Shown here: piece after piece, positions 10,269 through 21,080 of the stretch
How the letters are laid out: the number at the start of each line of letters is the position of its first letter
Position numbering within the stretch: the first letter of the stretch is position 1
Assembly: GCA_028641055.1 (NCBI GenBank)
Contig: CM054062.1
Span: 139,790,682-139,854,681 of the forward strand
Reading direction: 5' to 3'
Source: Alopecurus myosuroides
Taxonomy: Eukaryota > Streptophyta > Magnoliopsida > Poales > Poaceae
DNA: 64,000 nt
The notes under the pieces: generated by a model
What the model saw: only the letters and a program-made list of their open reading frames with translations
Told to the model about the DNA's origin: nothing
The model's database searches: none
Program-made: the position numbers and the translations under genes

Positions 10269-11084
10269 ATGGATCTCAGGTTCTACCCGCAGGTGGTTCG
10301 GATGACTCGTTGCGAGAGCACTGCCGGTTATCCGGAGATGCTGAGAGACATGGTCACTTATCTGGGGTTCCGTTGGGCACCAGAGTACCAGGTCTACGAG
10401 CAGCAGCGAGAGTTTGACCAGACCTACTACCAGGCTATCGTCTACATTCTGTCAGATGATGGCATGAGCGTTGTCCACCGCTACGAGGCAGTAGGTTCCA
10501 CAGTGGATATGGCCGTGCAGCAGGCAGCTTATGTGAGTCTCACCGTCCTTCGTGCTGACTACTGGGGATTTGACGATTCTATCTATCGCCACATCCCCCG
10601 TGGTTACATCACTTCGGAGGGAGCTCACTTCACTCTCTACGACAACCTGGATGTCTACGAGCATGATAACACCAGGCTGCACACCACCGCTCAGTTTGTG
10701 AGGCACAGTGACGCAGTTGCCACCACACTTTCTCAGGAGTTGGCTTCAGTCAGAGAGCAGCTCTACCTTGCTTTGACTCGTCTGGCGACGTACACCACAG
10801 ACTTTGTTGGAGATGAGCGCTTTGCACGTTTCGATCAGCCAGTTGGTCGTCGTCTGCCAGATGCTGGAGGTTACGAGCCGATCAGAGGTCCACTCCTCAA
10901 CCTCGGTGCTGGTTACACTGGGATTCCACGCTTTGGAGCACAGGGAGCTGACGCTATGTACTTCACCACACCTAGAGTCGCTCTCAGGCCACGTCAGATC
11001 TATGTGGATCGTCGTTCTACCTACTTTCGTGGGCCTCCTCCTCACCGTACCCCTCGTCGTACTACTCACCGCCGTCCTGCGTGA
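10269..11084 (+). CDS. Extra ORF upstream of gag, 271 aa, possible dsRBD-like fold
   Basis: An intact 271-codon frame starts MDLRFYPQVVRMTR and ends TTHRRPA-TGA. It stands between the primer-binding site and gag, where some rice gypsy elements carry an ORF0 (recalled, not searched). Residues about 20-95 follow the order seen in double-stranded-RNA-binding domains: a Pro-Leu helix (YPEMLRDMV), a PEYQVYE strand, an aromatic/Val strand (YYQAIVYI), a Gly-Ser-Thr turn and an Ala-Ala helix (AVQQAAYVSL). The lysines that normally contact RNA (KKxAK) are absent, so RNA binding is uncertain. The last 30 residues are strongly basic. The ATG follows a splice acceptor. A gag-derived duplicate is the main alternative; no Gag motif is visible. 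Confidence 0.75.
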   Translation: MDLRFYPQVVRMTRCESTAGYPEMLRDMVTYLGFRWAPEYQVYEQQREFDQTYYQAIVYILSDDGMSVVHRYEAVGSTVDMAVQQAAYVSLTVLRADYWGFDDSIYRHIPRGYITSEGAHFTLYDNLDVYEHDNTRLHTTAQFVRHSDAVATTLSQELASVREQLYLALTRLATYTTDFVGDERFARFDQPVGRRLPDAGGYEPIRGPLLNLGAGYTGIPRFGAQGADAMYFTTPRVALRPRQIYVDRRSTYFRGPPPHRTPRRTTHRRPA

Positions 11085-11294
11085 TGAGCATGGGAGTACC
11101 GATGTATCCATTCATAGCTATGTTTAGTTATCCTTTGGCTTTCGAACCATGTAATGGTGTGTTGGATATTCTGATGTATTTGAACATGTGATGATGTACC
11201 TGTTGGTTATCTATTCATGCGTCGGAATAATCTCTCTTTCGGTTTCCAAGTCTATCTGTTTCTGTTGTTGTGCTAAAATGCATGTCTATTCAGG
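11085..11294 (+). other. Spacer between the extra ORF and gag-pol, ending in a splice acceptor
   Basis: A 210-base T-rich stretch without an ORF. It ends TCTGTTGTTGTGCTAAAATG then CATGTCTATTCAG, followed by GATGCC of gag-pol. The pyrimidine-rich run, branch-like CTAAAA and CAG look like a second 3' splice site. Confidence 0.5.
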
Positions 11295-14200
11295 ATGCCG
11301 CCAACAAGGAGCAACCCGCCTGAGCCACCTCCGATCACGGAGCTGTTGACTCAGATGACTCAGGTCGTGACGCAGATGGCCCAGATCCAGGCTAACCAGC
11401 ACAACAACCAGAATGCTCCACGAGTCAGCATCAAGGAGTTTCTGAGTCTGGGGCCGAGAGCTTTCGTGGCAACACGGGAGCCTCTGGATGCTGATGACTG
11501 GATCAGGGAGATGGCCAGGGCTCTGGACATTGCTCACGTTGCTGAGGAAGACAAAGTCAAGTATGCCACCTACCTACTGAAGGGTCAGGCAGCTACCTGG
11601 TGGGAGAACTACCAGACCATGAGAGCTGGATACCCAATCACCTGGGGTTGTTTCAAGGATGCCTTCCTGAAGCACCACATCCCAGATGGTCTCATGGAAA
11701 GGATGCGTGAGGAGTTTTGCTCTCTCAAGCAGGGCAAGCTGGACGTCATTGGCTATCAGAATGAGTTCAATCGCCTCGCTCGTTACGCTGGTGATGAGGT
11801 GTCCACTGAGGCTAAGAAGATGGCAAGGTTCCGCCGAGGTTTTAACCCGGAACTCAAGTACGCCCTCACCAACATCAAGTGCAAAGACTTCGAGGAGCTC
11901 GTGAACACCGCGCTCAATGAGGAAAATGGGCGCAAGGCGTTCGAAGAGTCCCGCAAGCACTCGCGTGAGGGTGGTTCCTCCTCCAACATGACCACCCCTC
12001 CGCAGAAGCGCCGCATCTGGGTGCCAAATGGTGCTGTCACTAGGGCTCCATATGCCCAAGCTTCTCCAGGCTTCGCTTCCCGCCCACCCAACCCATCTCA
12101 GATGCAGGCTCAGAGGTTCTCAATGGGGCAGCCAAGGCCAGATGCACCTCGTGTCGTCACTTGCTACAAATGCAAGCAGACAGGGCACTATGCTGATAAG
12201 TGCACTCAGAGGCAGCTACCTCCACCACCTCCTCGCCCCAACACCAACCAGGCAATGGTGCGTGCTCCCCCGGCTAAAGCCTTCAACTCCAACAACAGGC
12301 CTGTCGGGAGGACCGCGAGGGTGAATCATATCAAGGCCGACAAAGCTGAGGAAGCTGCTGACGTCGTTCTCGGTACATTCCCCGTAAACTCTAACCCAGC
12401 TAAAGTGTTGTTTGATACCGGAGCATCGCATTCTTTCGTGTCAAAGATCTTTGCGACAGCAGTTAAACTACCTTTTGTTGGTTTGGGTTCCCCGCTAGTA
12501 GTAAACTCCCCTGGAGCAACTATGCAAACTTCCAAGATCAGTCATGAGAATCAGATTCTAATTGGAGGTCACATATTCCTTGCTTCCCTCATTCTGCTTG
12601 GCAATTCTGACATTGATGTCATTCTTGGCATGGATTGGTTGAAGGCCAATAAAGCTACGATTGATTGTGCTCAGAAGTCAATAACTCTGTTCCACCCTTC
12701 TGGCCAGATAGTCTATTCTCCAAATGAATCAAGTTCTGTTCAGCTGTACACCCTCGATGCTAAACCTCTACCTCTACTTGAAAATGTTCCGGTGGTTTGT
12801 GAATTCCCTGACGTCTTTCCAGAAGAGTTGCCAGGGATGCCTCCGGACAGAGCAGTTGAGTTCGTGATCGAGCTTGAACCAGGTACTGCTCCAATCTCTA
12901 AGCATCCATACAAGATAGCTCCTCCTGAACTGAAATTGTTGAAGGAGCAAATCGATATGTACATGGAGAAAGGTTACATTCAGCCTAGTTCCTCCGCTTG
13001 GGGTTGCCCAACTCTGTTCGTTGCCAAGAAGGATCAAACAAAGAGACTCGTGGTTGACTATCGTCCTCTCAACGAGAAAACCATCAAAAACAAGTATCCA
13101 ATTCCTCGTATCGATGATCTTTTTGATCAACTTGCTGGAGCCTCAATATTCTCAAAGTTGGACTTGAGGATGGGTTACCATCAAATAAAGATCAGAAAGG
13201 AAGATATTCCAAAAACAGCTTTCACCACTCGGTACGGTCTATATGAATACACCGTCATGTCCTTTGGTCTCACCAATGCACCGGCGACATTCTCAAGACT
13301 CATGAATTCTGTCTTCCATGAATACCTCGACAAGTTCGTTGTGGTATATCTTGATGACATCCTGGTCTACTCAAAATCTGAGGAAGAGCATGGAGAACAC
13401 CTTCGTCTCACTCTCATGAAACTTCGCGAGCATCGTCTATATGCCAAGTTCTCCAAATGTGAGTTCTGGATTCCAGAAGTTGCTTACCTTGGTCATGTCA
13501 TCTCCGCCAAGGGCATAGCCATTGATCCAGAAAAGGTTAAAGCAATTGTTGATTGGAAACCTCCTAAGACGGTGAAGCAAGTCAGAAGTTTTCTTGGCTT
13601 GGCTAGCTATTGCCGTCGTTTCGTCCAAAACTTTTCCAAGATTGCCAAACCTCTCACTGATCTCACAAAGAAGGACAAGAAGTTCGTTTGGACTCCACAG
13701 TGTGATGAGAGTTTCAATCTCCTGAAGACTAAACTCACTTCTACCCCAGTTCTGGTTGGCCCAGATACTACCAAACCTTTCCAGATATTCTGCGATGCAT
13801 CTCTCCAAGGTCTAGGTGCAGTTCTTATGCAAGAACGTCAAGTTGTGGCTTATGCTTCACGTCAGTTGAACCCACATGAGCAAAACTATCCCACACATGA
13901 TCTTGAACTTGCAGCAGTTGTGTTTGCCCTCAAGAAATGGAGGCAATACTTGTTGGGTAACCGCACTGAAATCTTTTCCGATCATAAGAGTCTGAAATAC
14001 ATCTTCACTCAACCAGATCTAAACCTCAGGCAAAGGAGATGGATTGAAAAGATTAAAGACTTTGATCTCACCATTTCTTACACTCCAGGCAAGGCTAATG
14101 TTATGGCCGATGCTCTCAGTCGCAAGTCATATTGCAATAATCTCATGATCATGGAAAGCCAACCTCCACTTCATGAAGAATTCCAGAAGCTGAACCTTGG

Positions 14201-15686
14201 TCTTGTTCCTCAAGGCTATCTTGCTAGCTTGACAGCCAGTCCAACTCTCGAGGACAAGATTCGTTCTGAACAACTTCGTGATGCTGAAATCAAGAAGATG
14301 GTAGAACACATCAAAGAAGGCAAGGAGAAATTCAAGTCCTTCTCAGTTGATGACAAAGGAACTGTGTTCTTCGAAGGACGCATTGCAGTTCCTCAAGTTC
14401 AAAGTCTCAAAGATGTCATTCTCAAGGAGGCTCATGAAACTCCTCTCTCCATTCACCCTGGAAGTACAAAGATGTACCAGGATCTTAAGACACTGTATTG
14501 GTGGCCTGGCATGAAACGTGAAATTGCTCAATACGTTTCTGAATGCGACGTTTGTCAACGTGTTAAGGCAGTCCATCAGAAAACAGCCGGTCTACTCCAA
14601 CCTCTGAAAATTCCTGAGTGGAAGTGGGACATGATTGAAATGGACTTCGTCACTGGTTTTCCAAAGTCCAAGAAGGGCAACGATGCAATCTTCGTTGTTA
14701 TTGATCGTCTCACTAAAGTAGCTCACTTCTTTGCTGTCAAGGAAACAATCTCAGCTAGCCAGTTAGCAGAGCTCTACACAGCAAAGATTGTTCCTCTTCA
14801 TGGTGTTCCATTGGAAATAAGCTCAGACCGTGGAAGCATATTCACTTCTCATTTCTGGAAAAGCTTTCAAGAAGCATTGGGCACCAAACTTCTTTTCAGC
14901 ACAGCTTATCACCCTCAGTCTCAGGGGCAAGTCGAAAGAGTCAATCAGATTCTCGAGGATATGCTCAGAGCATGTGGTATCTCCTTTGGCATGAAATGGG
15001 AGGATTGCCTTCCATATGCTGAATTCTCCTACAACAACAGCTACCAGGCAAGCCTAGGCATGGCACCATTTGAAGCACTCTATGGCCGCAGATGCAGGAG
15101 TCCAATCAATTGGTCTGGAGCTGGTGAACGTTCACTCTTAGGCCCTGACATTGTTAAGGAAGCCGAGGAGAAAGTTCGTATCATTCGTGACAATCTCAAG
15201 ATTGCTCAGTCTCGTCAGAAAAGCTACTATGACAGCAAGCACAGGGATATGATCTATGCACCTGGTGACAAGGCATATCTCCGTGTAACTCCCCTCAGAG
15301 GCACTCATCGTTTCGGTGTGAAAGGAAAGCTTGCACCAAGATACATTGGTCCTTTCAACATTCTCTCAAGGCGTGCGGAAAATGCCTATCGTCTTGAACT
15401 TCCAGAAAAACTATCCAAGGTGCACGATGTGTTCCACGTGTCACAGCTCAAGAAGTGTTTCAAAGATCCAGATCGTGCAGTTGATCATGATTCCATTGAA
15501 CTGCAAGATGATCTATCTTATGAGGAGCACCCTGTTCGTATTCTCGATGAGACCGAGCGTAAGACTCGCAACAAGAGCACAAAGTTCTTGAAAGTGCAGT
15601 GGTCGCATCATTCCGATAAAGAGGCAACGTGGGAGACCGAAGAGGATCTTCGCAAGAAGTATCCGGACCTTTTCCTTTCTCAGTAG
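11295..15686 (+). CDS. gag-pol: Gag-Pol polyprotein, Ty3/gypsy chromovirus (Tekay type)
   Basis: One open frame of 1463 codons without stop or frameshift. In order: Gag with the plant retrotransposon capsid core (about 60-215, including TWWENYQ); CCHC zinc knuckle [14 protein letters not shown] (290-303); aspartic protease with DTG at 374-376; reverse transcriptase with YLDD at 685-688; RNase H with its first Asp at 834 (FCDAS); integrase with an HHCC zinc site (His 1054, Cys 1084 and 1087) and catalytic Asp 1117, Asp 1178, Glu 1214 (DD35E spacing); and a C-terminal chromodomain from about 1408 (VRILDE... [14 protein letters not shown]... YPDLF). Gag and Pol share a frame, so a Gag excess must come from processing or another route. 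All catalytic residues I can check are present, so the protein may be functional. The ATG at 11295 follows a splice-acceptor-like CAG. Confidence 0.97.
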   Translation: MPPTRSNPPEPPPITELLTQMTQVVTQMAQIQANQHNNQNAPRVSIKEFLSLGPRAFVATREPLDADDWIREMARALDIAHVAEEDKVKYATYLLKGQAATWWENYQTMRAGYPITWGCFKDAFLKHHIPDGLMERMREEFCSLKQGKLDVIGYQNEFNRLARYAGDEVSTEAKKMARFRRGFNPELKYALTNIKCKDFEELVNTALNEENGRKAFEESRKHSREGGSSSNMTTPPQKRRIWVPNGAVTRAPYAQASPGFASRPPNPSQMQAQRFSMGQPRPDAPRVVTCYKCKQTGHYADKCTQRQLPPPPPRPNTNQAMVRAPPAKAFNSNNRPVGRTARVNHIKADKAEEAADVVLGTFPVNSNPAKVLFDTGASHSFVSKIFATAVKLPFVGLGSPLVVNSPGATMQTSKISHENQILIGGHIFLASLILLGNSDIDVILGMDWLKANKATIDCAQKSITLFHPSGQIVYSPNESSSVQLYTLDAKPLPLLENVPVVCEFPDVFPEELPGMPPDRAVEFVIELEPGTAPISKHPYKIAPPELKLLKEQIDMYMEKGYIQPSSSAWGCPTLFVAKKDQTKRLVVDYRPLNEKTIKNKYPIPRIDDLFDQLAGASIFSKLDLRMGYHQIKIRKEDIPKTAFTTRYGLYEYTVMSFGLTNAPATFSRLMNSVFHEYLDKFVVVYLDDILVYSKSEEEHGEHLRLTLMKLREHRLYAKFSKCEFWIPEVAYLGHVISAKGIAIDPEKVKAIVDWKPPKTVKQVRSFLGLASYCRRFVQNFSKIAKPLTDLTKKDKKFVWTPQCDESFNLLKTKLTSTPVLVGPDTTKPFQIFCDASLQGLGAVLMQERQVVAYASRQLNPHEQNYPTHDLELAAVVFALKKWRQYLLGNRTEIFSDHKSLKYIFTQPDLNLRQRRWIEKIKDFDLTISYTPGKANVMADALSRKSYCNNLMIMESQPPLHEEFQKLNLGLVPQGYLASLTASPTLEDKIRSEQLRDAEIKKMVEHIKEGKEKFKSFSVDDKGTVFFEGRIAVPQVQSLKDVILKEAHETPLSIHPGSTKMYQDLKTLYWWPGMKREIAQYVSECDVCQRVKAVHQKTAGLLQPLKIPEWKWDMIEMDFVTGFPKSKKGNDAIFVVIDRLTKVAHFFAVKETISASQLAELYTAKIVPLHGVPLEISSDRGSIFTSHFWKSFQEALGTKLLFSTAYHPQSQGQVERVNQILEDMLRACGISFGMKWEDCLPYAEFSYNNSYQASLGMAPFEALYGRRCRSPINWSGAGERSLLGPDIVKEAEEKVRIIRDNLKIAQSRQKSYYDSKHRDMIYAPGDKAYLRVTPLRGTHRFGVKGKLAPRYIGPFNILSRRAENAYRLELPEKLSKVHDVFHVSQLKKCFKDPDRAVDHDSIELQDDLSYEEHPVRILDETERKTRNKSTKFLKVQWSHHSDKEATWETEEDLRKKYPDLFLSQ

Positions 15687-15709
15687 GAATCTCGGGGCGC
15701 GATTCCTTC

Positions 15710-15718
15710 AAGGGGGGG
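15710..15718 (+). other. Polypurine tract of G1
   Basis: AAGGGGGGG stands just before the 3' LTR, five bases from its TG, and would prime plus-strand DNA synthesis. The gag-pol stop lies 24 bases upstream. Confidence 0.85.
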
Positions 15719-15723
15719 CGTTT

Positions 15724-18700
15724 TGTAACATCCCAAGTATGAAAACTCCCCTTTAGAATGTTTGTTTCATGTTTATTAAAGTATTGCATCATGTCATCAT
15801 ATTGTTTCCATTTGTTTTCATTTAGTTTGCATCTGTTTTTCTCCTGTTTTCACCATTCAAATTCAAACTTTATTTAAATGATTATTTCATACTTGCTCTG
15901 TTACAATCTTTTTCAAATTATAATGTCAAATTAAACCCTTATTTTGTTTCCAATTATTCCATAATGATCACTTATTAAAATGATGGTTTTAATCAATCAA
16001 TTGATTCCAAATTGCATTCAAAAATTCAAATCAAAGCACCAAACAGAACCACTTTGAAATTATGAATGTTATCAAAACAAATCAACTCATTTTGTTTATA
16101 ATTAAACATAGGGGTCACCCTATTTAAAAGTTTGTTTTATTAATGATCACTTAAATAAAAATCATCCAAATTTGAAACCACTCCCAAACAGCAAGTTAAT
16201 TTCAAACTTTTTGAAAACAGAACTTAGCATTTGTTTGCTAATGACCTAAATAGCTTACCCTAATTTTTCCAAAATTTTACTAATTTAAAACCTATCAAAT
16301 TCTTCCAATTCCTTTTTCAGCAAAAAAAAAAACAGGAGAATGAAAATTTAAAAAAGAAAATTTTGGCGCCAGGGGGTCGTGGGCTGCGCCCAGCCCACTT
16401 CCCTTTTTCTCTCCCGCGCGGCCCTTTTCTCCTTTCCCTCCAGCGCGTACCGATTCGTTTTTTTTTCCGTCGTCTTCATCGTGTACGGCGACGCATCCGT
16501 GATGCCACGGCGGCATCAGCGCATTCCGACGGCCAGGAGACGATCCCGAGGGCTATAAGACCCCCTAGGGCAGCGGCGCGCAGCCCTAGACCTAGCCCTA
16601 CTCCCTATCCCCTCCAGAGCGCCGCCAATTTCTCTCTCTCGCCGCGATCTCCTCCCTCTGCCACTGCCACCGGAGAAGCGCCACCTCTGAACTTCGATGG
16701 CCGCCGTCGCCATGGAACTCCTCCACCCCACCTAGCTTCAGAAATCAAACCACCTCTTCCCCTCTATCGTTTGGACACCGGAGCGAGCTCGGTGGACCTC
16801 TGGATCGACGACGCCGTCCACGTCCACGCCGTTCGCCGCCGCGGGAACCTCCTCTGAACCTCTGCTCGCCGTCGTCGCTGCAGCACCCCTCGGCGTGATC
16901 TGACCACGGGAACTGGATCCCCGTACCTCCCTCTACGACCACGACCCCTCCGTTGAGCTCGAGCAGGCTTGGATCCACGCCGCCGAGCACGCCGCTGTCG
17001 CCTCGCCGTCGAGTTCCACCGCGGCAACCTCCCGGTGAGCCACCGTGTCCTCCTCCTCCTCTATCTCTGTTGCGCTCGCATCCACGCACTGCACACGCAT
17101 CCCTGCACCACCAGCAGCAACCACGAGCACAGCATCAACGGCAGATCGTCGCCGGCGACCATGTTTCTGTCAGCTAGTTTCAGTCAGCGCGCGCACATTT
17201 GAGTTTCAGATAACAAGTTGACACCTTAACCTGTCCGCGTTGTGTCTACTGACAACAAACGCGAAACAGCACACTGGTTACAGCACTAGCGCAAGCGAGG
17301 CAGGGCGCAGGTTCGATCCCTGGCTCTCGCGGGGAAAAACCCCAACTTTTTTTCGACCACAGCGCTGACAGGGTGGCCCCCCTGTCAGCCACTCCATGGC
17401 CACGCCAGCACACCGTGACCCTGGGCCCCCCTGGCAGTGCCTAGGGTAGGGTTCTGTGCGTATAAAAATGTTTTTAAAGCTTTCTGTTTTAAATCTAGGT
17501 CCATTTATTTTACAGATTGGTCCCTGGACATAAAACTCAAATAACTTTAGTTTTATAATTCCAAATAACAAAAATAAAATATGTGCACTGCTCTAAATTT
17601 AATTCTCTATCTAATGATAGCATTTGTTTCCTGTTTTGAATTTTCCAAATGCAATTCAAATTTGAATTCAAATAATTCAATTGCAATTTGCTAAAATTCA
17701 TAACTAATTCATTCTTAATCCAAATAATGCAAATAAAATATGTTTTCCATGCTATTTCAAATAACCTTTTCAAATATAAAATTTGTTTCATGTTTTGAAT
17801 AATTTAAATTGCCTAAATAATTTAAACCTTATTTAAATCATTTAAAATTGCTAAAATCATAACTTGCTCAATTTAAATTATTTTTGAACATGCAAAATAT
17901 GTTTTCAAACTAGAAAAACATAACCTTTTCAAATATGAGTTTGAATTTATGTTTTGAACAAATAAAATTCAAATAAAATTCATGCTTGTTTTAAAGTCAT
18001 TTAAAACTTGTTTAATTTTGTTTAAGTCATAATAAATTCATCCAAACTCCTTTTTTCAATATTTGAAACATGTAATCCAACTAAAATTTTATGATCTTTT
18101 CAAATATGAATTTTGTTATTTATTTTGCACAATTTAACTTGGTGAAAACAACAACTAGTTGTGTAATCCCTTTAAGGAACCAAAAATTCCTTAACTTAAT
18201 AAATAAAGTTCTAAATTGCTAAACCTCATCTCAAATTGGTTCTATTGTTGTTATTTTGTTGTTTTCCTCATGCATGCATCATACTAATCCACCTTCACCT
18301 GTTGATTAGTTGGAAAACAAATAATCTAACCAAAATCCATGGGCTTTTCATATGCAACTCAAAATTGCATATGTGTCCATTTAAATTGTGTTACCATGTC
18401 AAATAGTTTATTTTGATGCATCCATTAACTTGACATGCATCATCCCATGATTGTGCACTATGCCATGATATTGATTGTTTATCTTCCTGTATTGTTTGTT
18501 TGCTTCTTCTCGGATAGACGACGACGTTGAGACCGACGATCTTTACGACACCCCTTCTGAGGATCTAGCCCAGTACCCGGCTACCGAGTTTGCAGGCAAG
18601 TTATCACTCACATGAACCATTGTGTTCCTTTCAACATTGGTTACCGATACTTTCCGTTGTCTATTTCTGCTAGCCATATGTATCGTTGCTTCTGTTACGA

Positions 18701-20347
18701 ACCTATCACATGATACCCTGAACCCTGATATTGCCTCACCTCCAGTCCTATAACCCCGTTGCTTGGGCCCGTGTCTTACTAGCATGCTTAGGGTTGTTTT
18801 TGCTCGAGTCTGTTATCAGTTACTTTCTGTTATCATATCTGTTTATATTCTGGGGCTCGATGTTAAACAACAACCTGTTAATTTGAGGTAATAATAATTT
18901 GCTGATAAGGCACCGGCAGGAGGCCCGGCGTGGTTTTGAGGCCTGCTAGTGTCGACCCTAATAGGAAAAGGGTCTTGTCTACTGATCCATGATGAGCGCA
19001 CTATCCGCATGTGGGAAGCGTGTATGGGCGCCCCCCTCAATTTGATTCGATTCGCATCTCGTCCAAATCACCACACTTAGTTCGGGCTTTCCATTTGATG
19101 CACGCATATGCAGGTACGAACCCGAGGCCAGGGTGGAACTTTTGTAGTCGGCATTTAGGGCGGCGTGGTCTTCCAGTGCTATGAGGGTCCCCTTTTCTTC
19201 GTGGGGCTCGATTAGCCGCGCACGCACAGCACGTGGTGCTTTGGGCTTGATGCGAAGAAGAGTTGAGTTGTGTTGAGTGCCCCGCTTGGTGGGAAAGGCC
19301 TTCCCATCTGGCGGGTTATTCTTACGTGTACGGCCAAATTGGTGCACCCCTGCAGGGATAAATCTTCTCGAGAAGCCGTGTTTTCCGCGGTTATGGTTAA
19401 CTTGGTGAAAGTACTGGCTAACAAGTACTCAGAACAACTTACACCTAACTAATGATAACTTGACTAGTAATAGGCTTATTGACACAACAATTTGATCCAT
19501 CATTAATCCAACTGTGTGAGTTATCCTCGGATTGCTTCTTTGGATAAGGGGCGAGATCCAGGATGGGTTTGTTTGGTGGTTAGCTATAGTTGGTTACGAT
19601 ACGCTATCTTATCCCTTTCTGTTAGCCGGAAGTTGTAGTATGTTCTGTAGTTGGTTAGTGCAGCCAGTTGCAGCATCTTTTATATCCCTTTCTTCCGTTG
19701 AACCCAAGGCATCTGTGCTTGGTGTTGACGGGCTACACTTTGGTGAACTGTGAGTCTTGCTTGCCAGTACGTTTATGTACTGACCCCTTTGGGGCTGTGT
19801 TTTCCGCAGACTGCGCTTACGAGGATCCCCGTGACGGCTACTACGTGGAGTTTGACGAGGCTGCTGACGAGTAGGTAGCGGACCCGGGAAGGATCCGAGA
19901 CATCGTGGATGGGCTCCGTTTTCTTTTCATTCCCGGCTTCTTAAGCCTATTTGGATTTGTCTGTACTCAGACCCCTTTGAATGCTTCCGCTGAGATGTAA
20001 TGATGTTATGTTGGGACATGTGTCCTCTGGATGATTGTATTTGCTATTCTCTGCCGTAGTGAGGGCCAGTTGCAACTTATTTCAATCTTTTGTGTCTTAG
20101 AGATATGTTGTGTTATCATCTTGTTCAACGCCGTTGACGTACCATGTGTGTATGGTATGAAGTACGTCAATGGTAGTGTCCTGATTTCTACGGGATAGTT
20201 TACATCGACGGTGAATAGTAAAGATTCGTTGTCACACATAAGTGTTGGCCTACTCGTAAGAGATGCGGGTGCCGGTAAGCCCCGTAATCCAATCAAAATA
20301 CTGTTTAGTTCGTTCGGTGAGTATCCTCTAGAAGTCCGGGTGCGACA
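15724..20347 (+). repeat. 3' LTR of G1
   Basis: Starts TGTAACATCCCAAGTATG and ends GGGTGCGACA. Target duplication CAAGA follows at 20348-20352. It is nearly the same as the 5' LTR over most of its length, but the block 16945-17395 is largely different in sequence from 6310-6765. Confidence 0.95.
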
Positions 20348-20352
20348 CAAGA
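20348..20352. repeat. Target site duplication of G1 (right), CAAGA
   Basis: CAAGA also precedes the 5' LTR at 5085-5089. It marks G1 as one insertion into the left LTR of element A. Confidence 0.95.
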
Positions 20353-21080
20353 TCATAAATAACATATGCAAATAAAGACTATAATCAACTTGGCATAAGG
20401 TCAATATTCATCGTCTCCCAGGAAACACATCATAGAGAATTACATATGATCAATCTCGATCATGATAGGCAGCTCACGAGATCTAAACATGGAGGCATAT
20501 GAGGAGAAGACAACCATCTAGCTACAGCTACGAACCCGTAGTCCAAGGATGAACTACTCACGCATCACTCCGGAGGCAGGCATGGTGATGTAGAAGTCTC
20601 CGGTGATAATCTCCTCTCCGGCAGGGTGCCGGAAACAGCGTCAGAACCCCCTGATCTGGGGTTGACGGTGACGGAGGCTGCGGAATTTTTTCAGGGATTT
20701 TGATCAGGTACCTAGGGTTTTCCATCCGGGGGGGGGGGGGGTTAAGTAGGCGAAAGGGAAAAGGCGGTGGAGGCCGGGGGGCCCCACACCTATGGTGTGG
20801 CCCCCCTGCTGCCCCTCTTCGGCTCCTCTTCGGTCTTCTGGATGCTTCCGAGGAAAATAGGACTTCCGGGCTTCAAATTTTCCAATTCCGAGAATATTTC
20901 CAGAACAACTTTTCTGAAACTAAAAAACAGCATAAAACAGGGAACTGGCTCTGTGGCATCTTGTTAATAGGTTAGTCCGGAAAATCGATAAAAATGACAT
21001 AAAAAGGGAGAAAACATGTAGCAATTGGCATAATATGATCATGGAGCATCAGAAATTAGGGATACATTTATGACGTATCA

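Larger units (their letters stand above)
5090..20347 (+). mobile_element. Complete Tekay-type chromovirus (Ty3/gypsy) G1
   Basis: A 15.26-kb element with LTRs of 4639 and 4624 bp (TGTAAC...GCGACA), flanked by the 5-bp duplication CAAGA at 5085-5089 and 20348-20352. It has a Met-tRNA primer-binding site, an extra ORF before gag, one open gag-pol frame and a polypurine tract. The interrupted sequence is the LTR of element A: the flanks join as GCATGCAAGATCATAAATAA, which matches the unbroken copy near 25589. The C-terminal chromodomain after integrase places it among the chromoviruses, lineage Tekay/Del. An extra ORF before gag is reported for rice RIRE3/RIRE8-type elements (from memory). Confidence 0.95.

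Noticed and set aside
17281..17335. Possible tRNA gene (A-box-like TAGCGCAAGCG and B-box-like GGTTCGATCCC)
   Set aside because: No acceptor stem, anticodon arm or proper spacing; kept only as a palindromic LTR motif.
20728..20741. Run of 14 G in the LTR of element A
   Set aside because: The matching place in the other LTR (near 25970) is short; most likely slippage or a sequencing length error.
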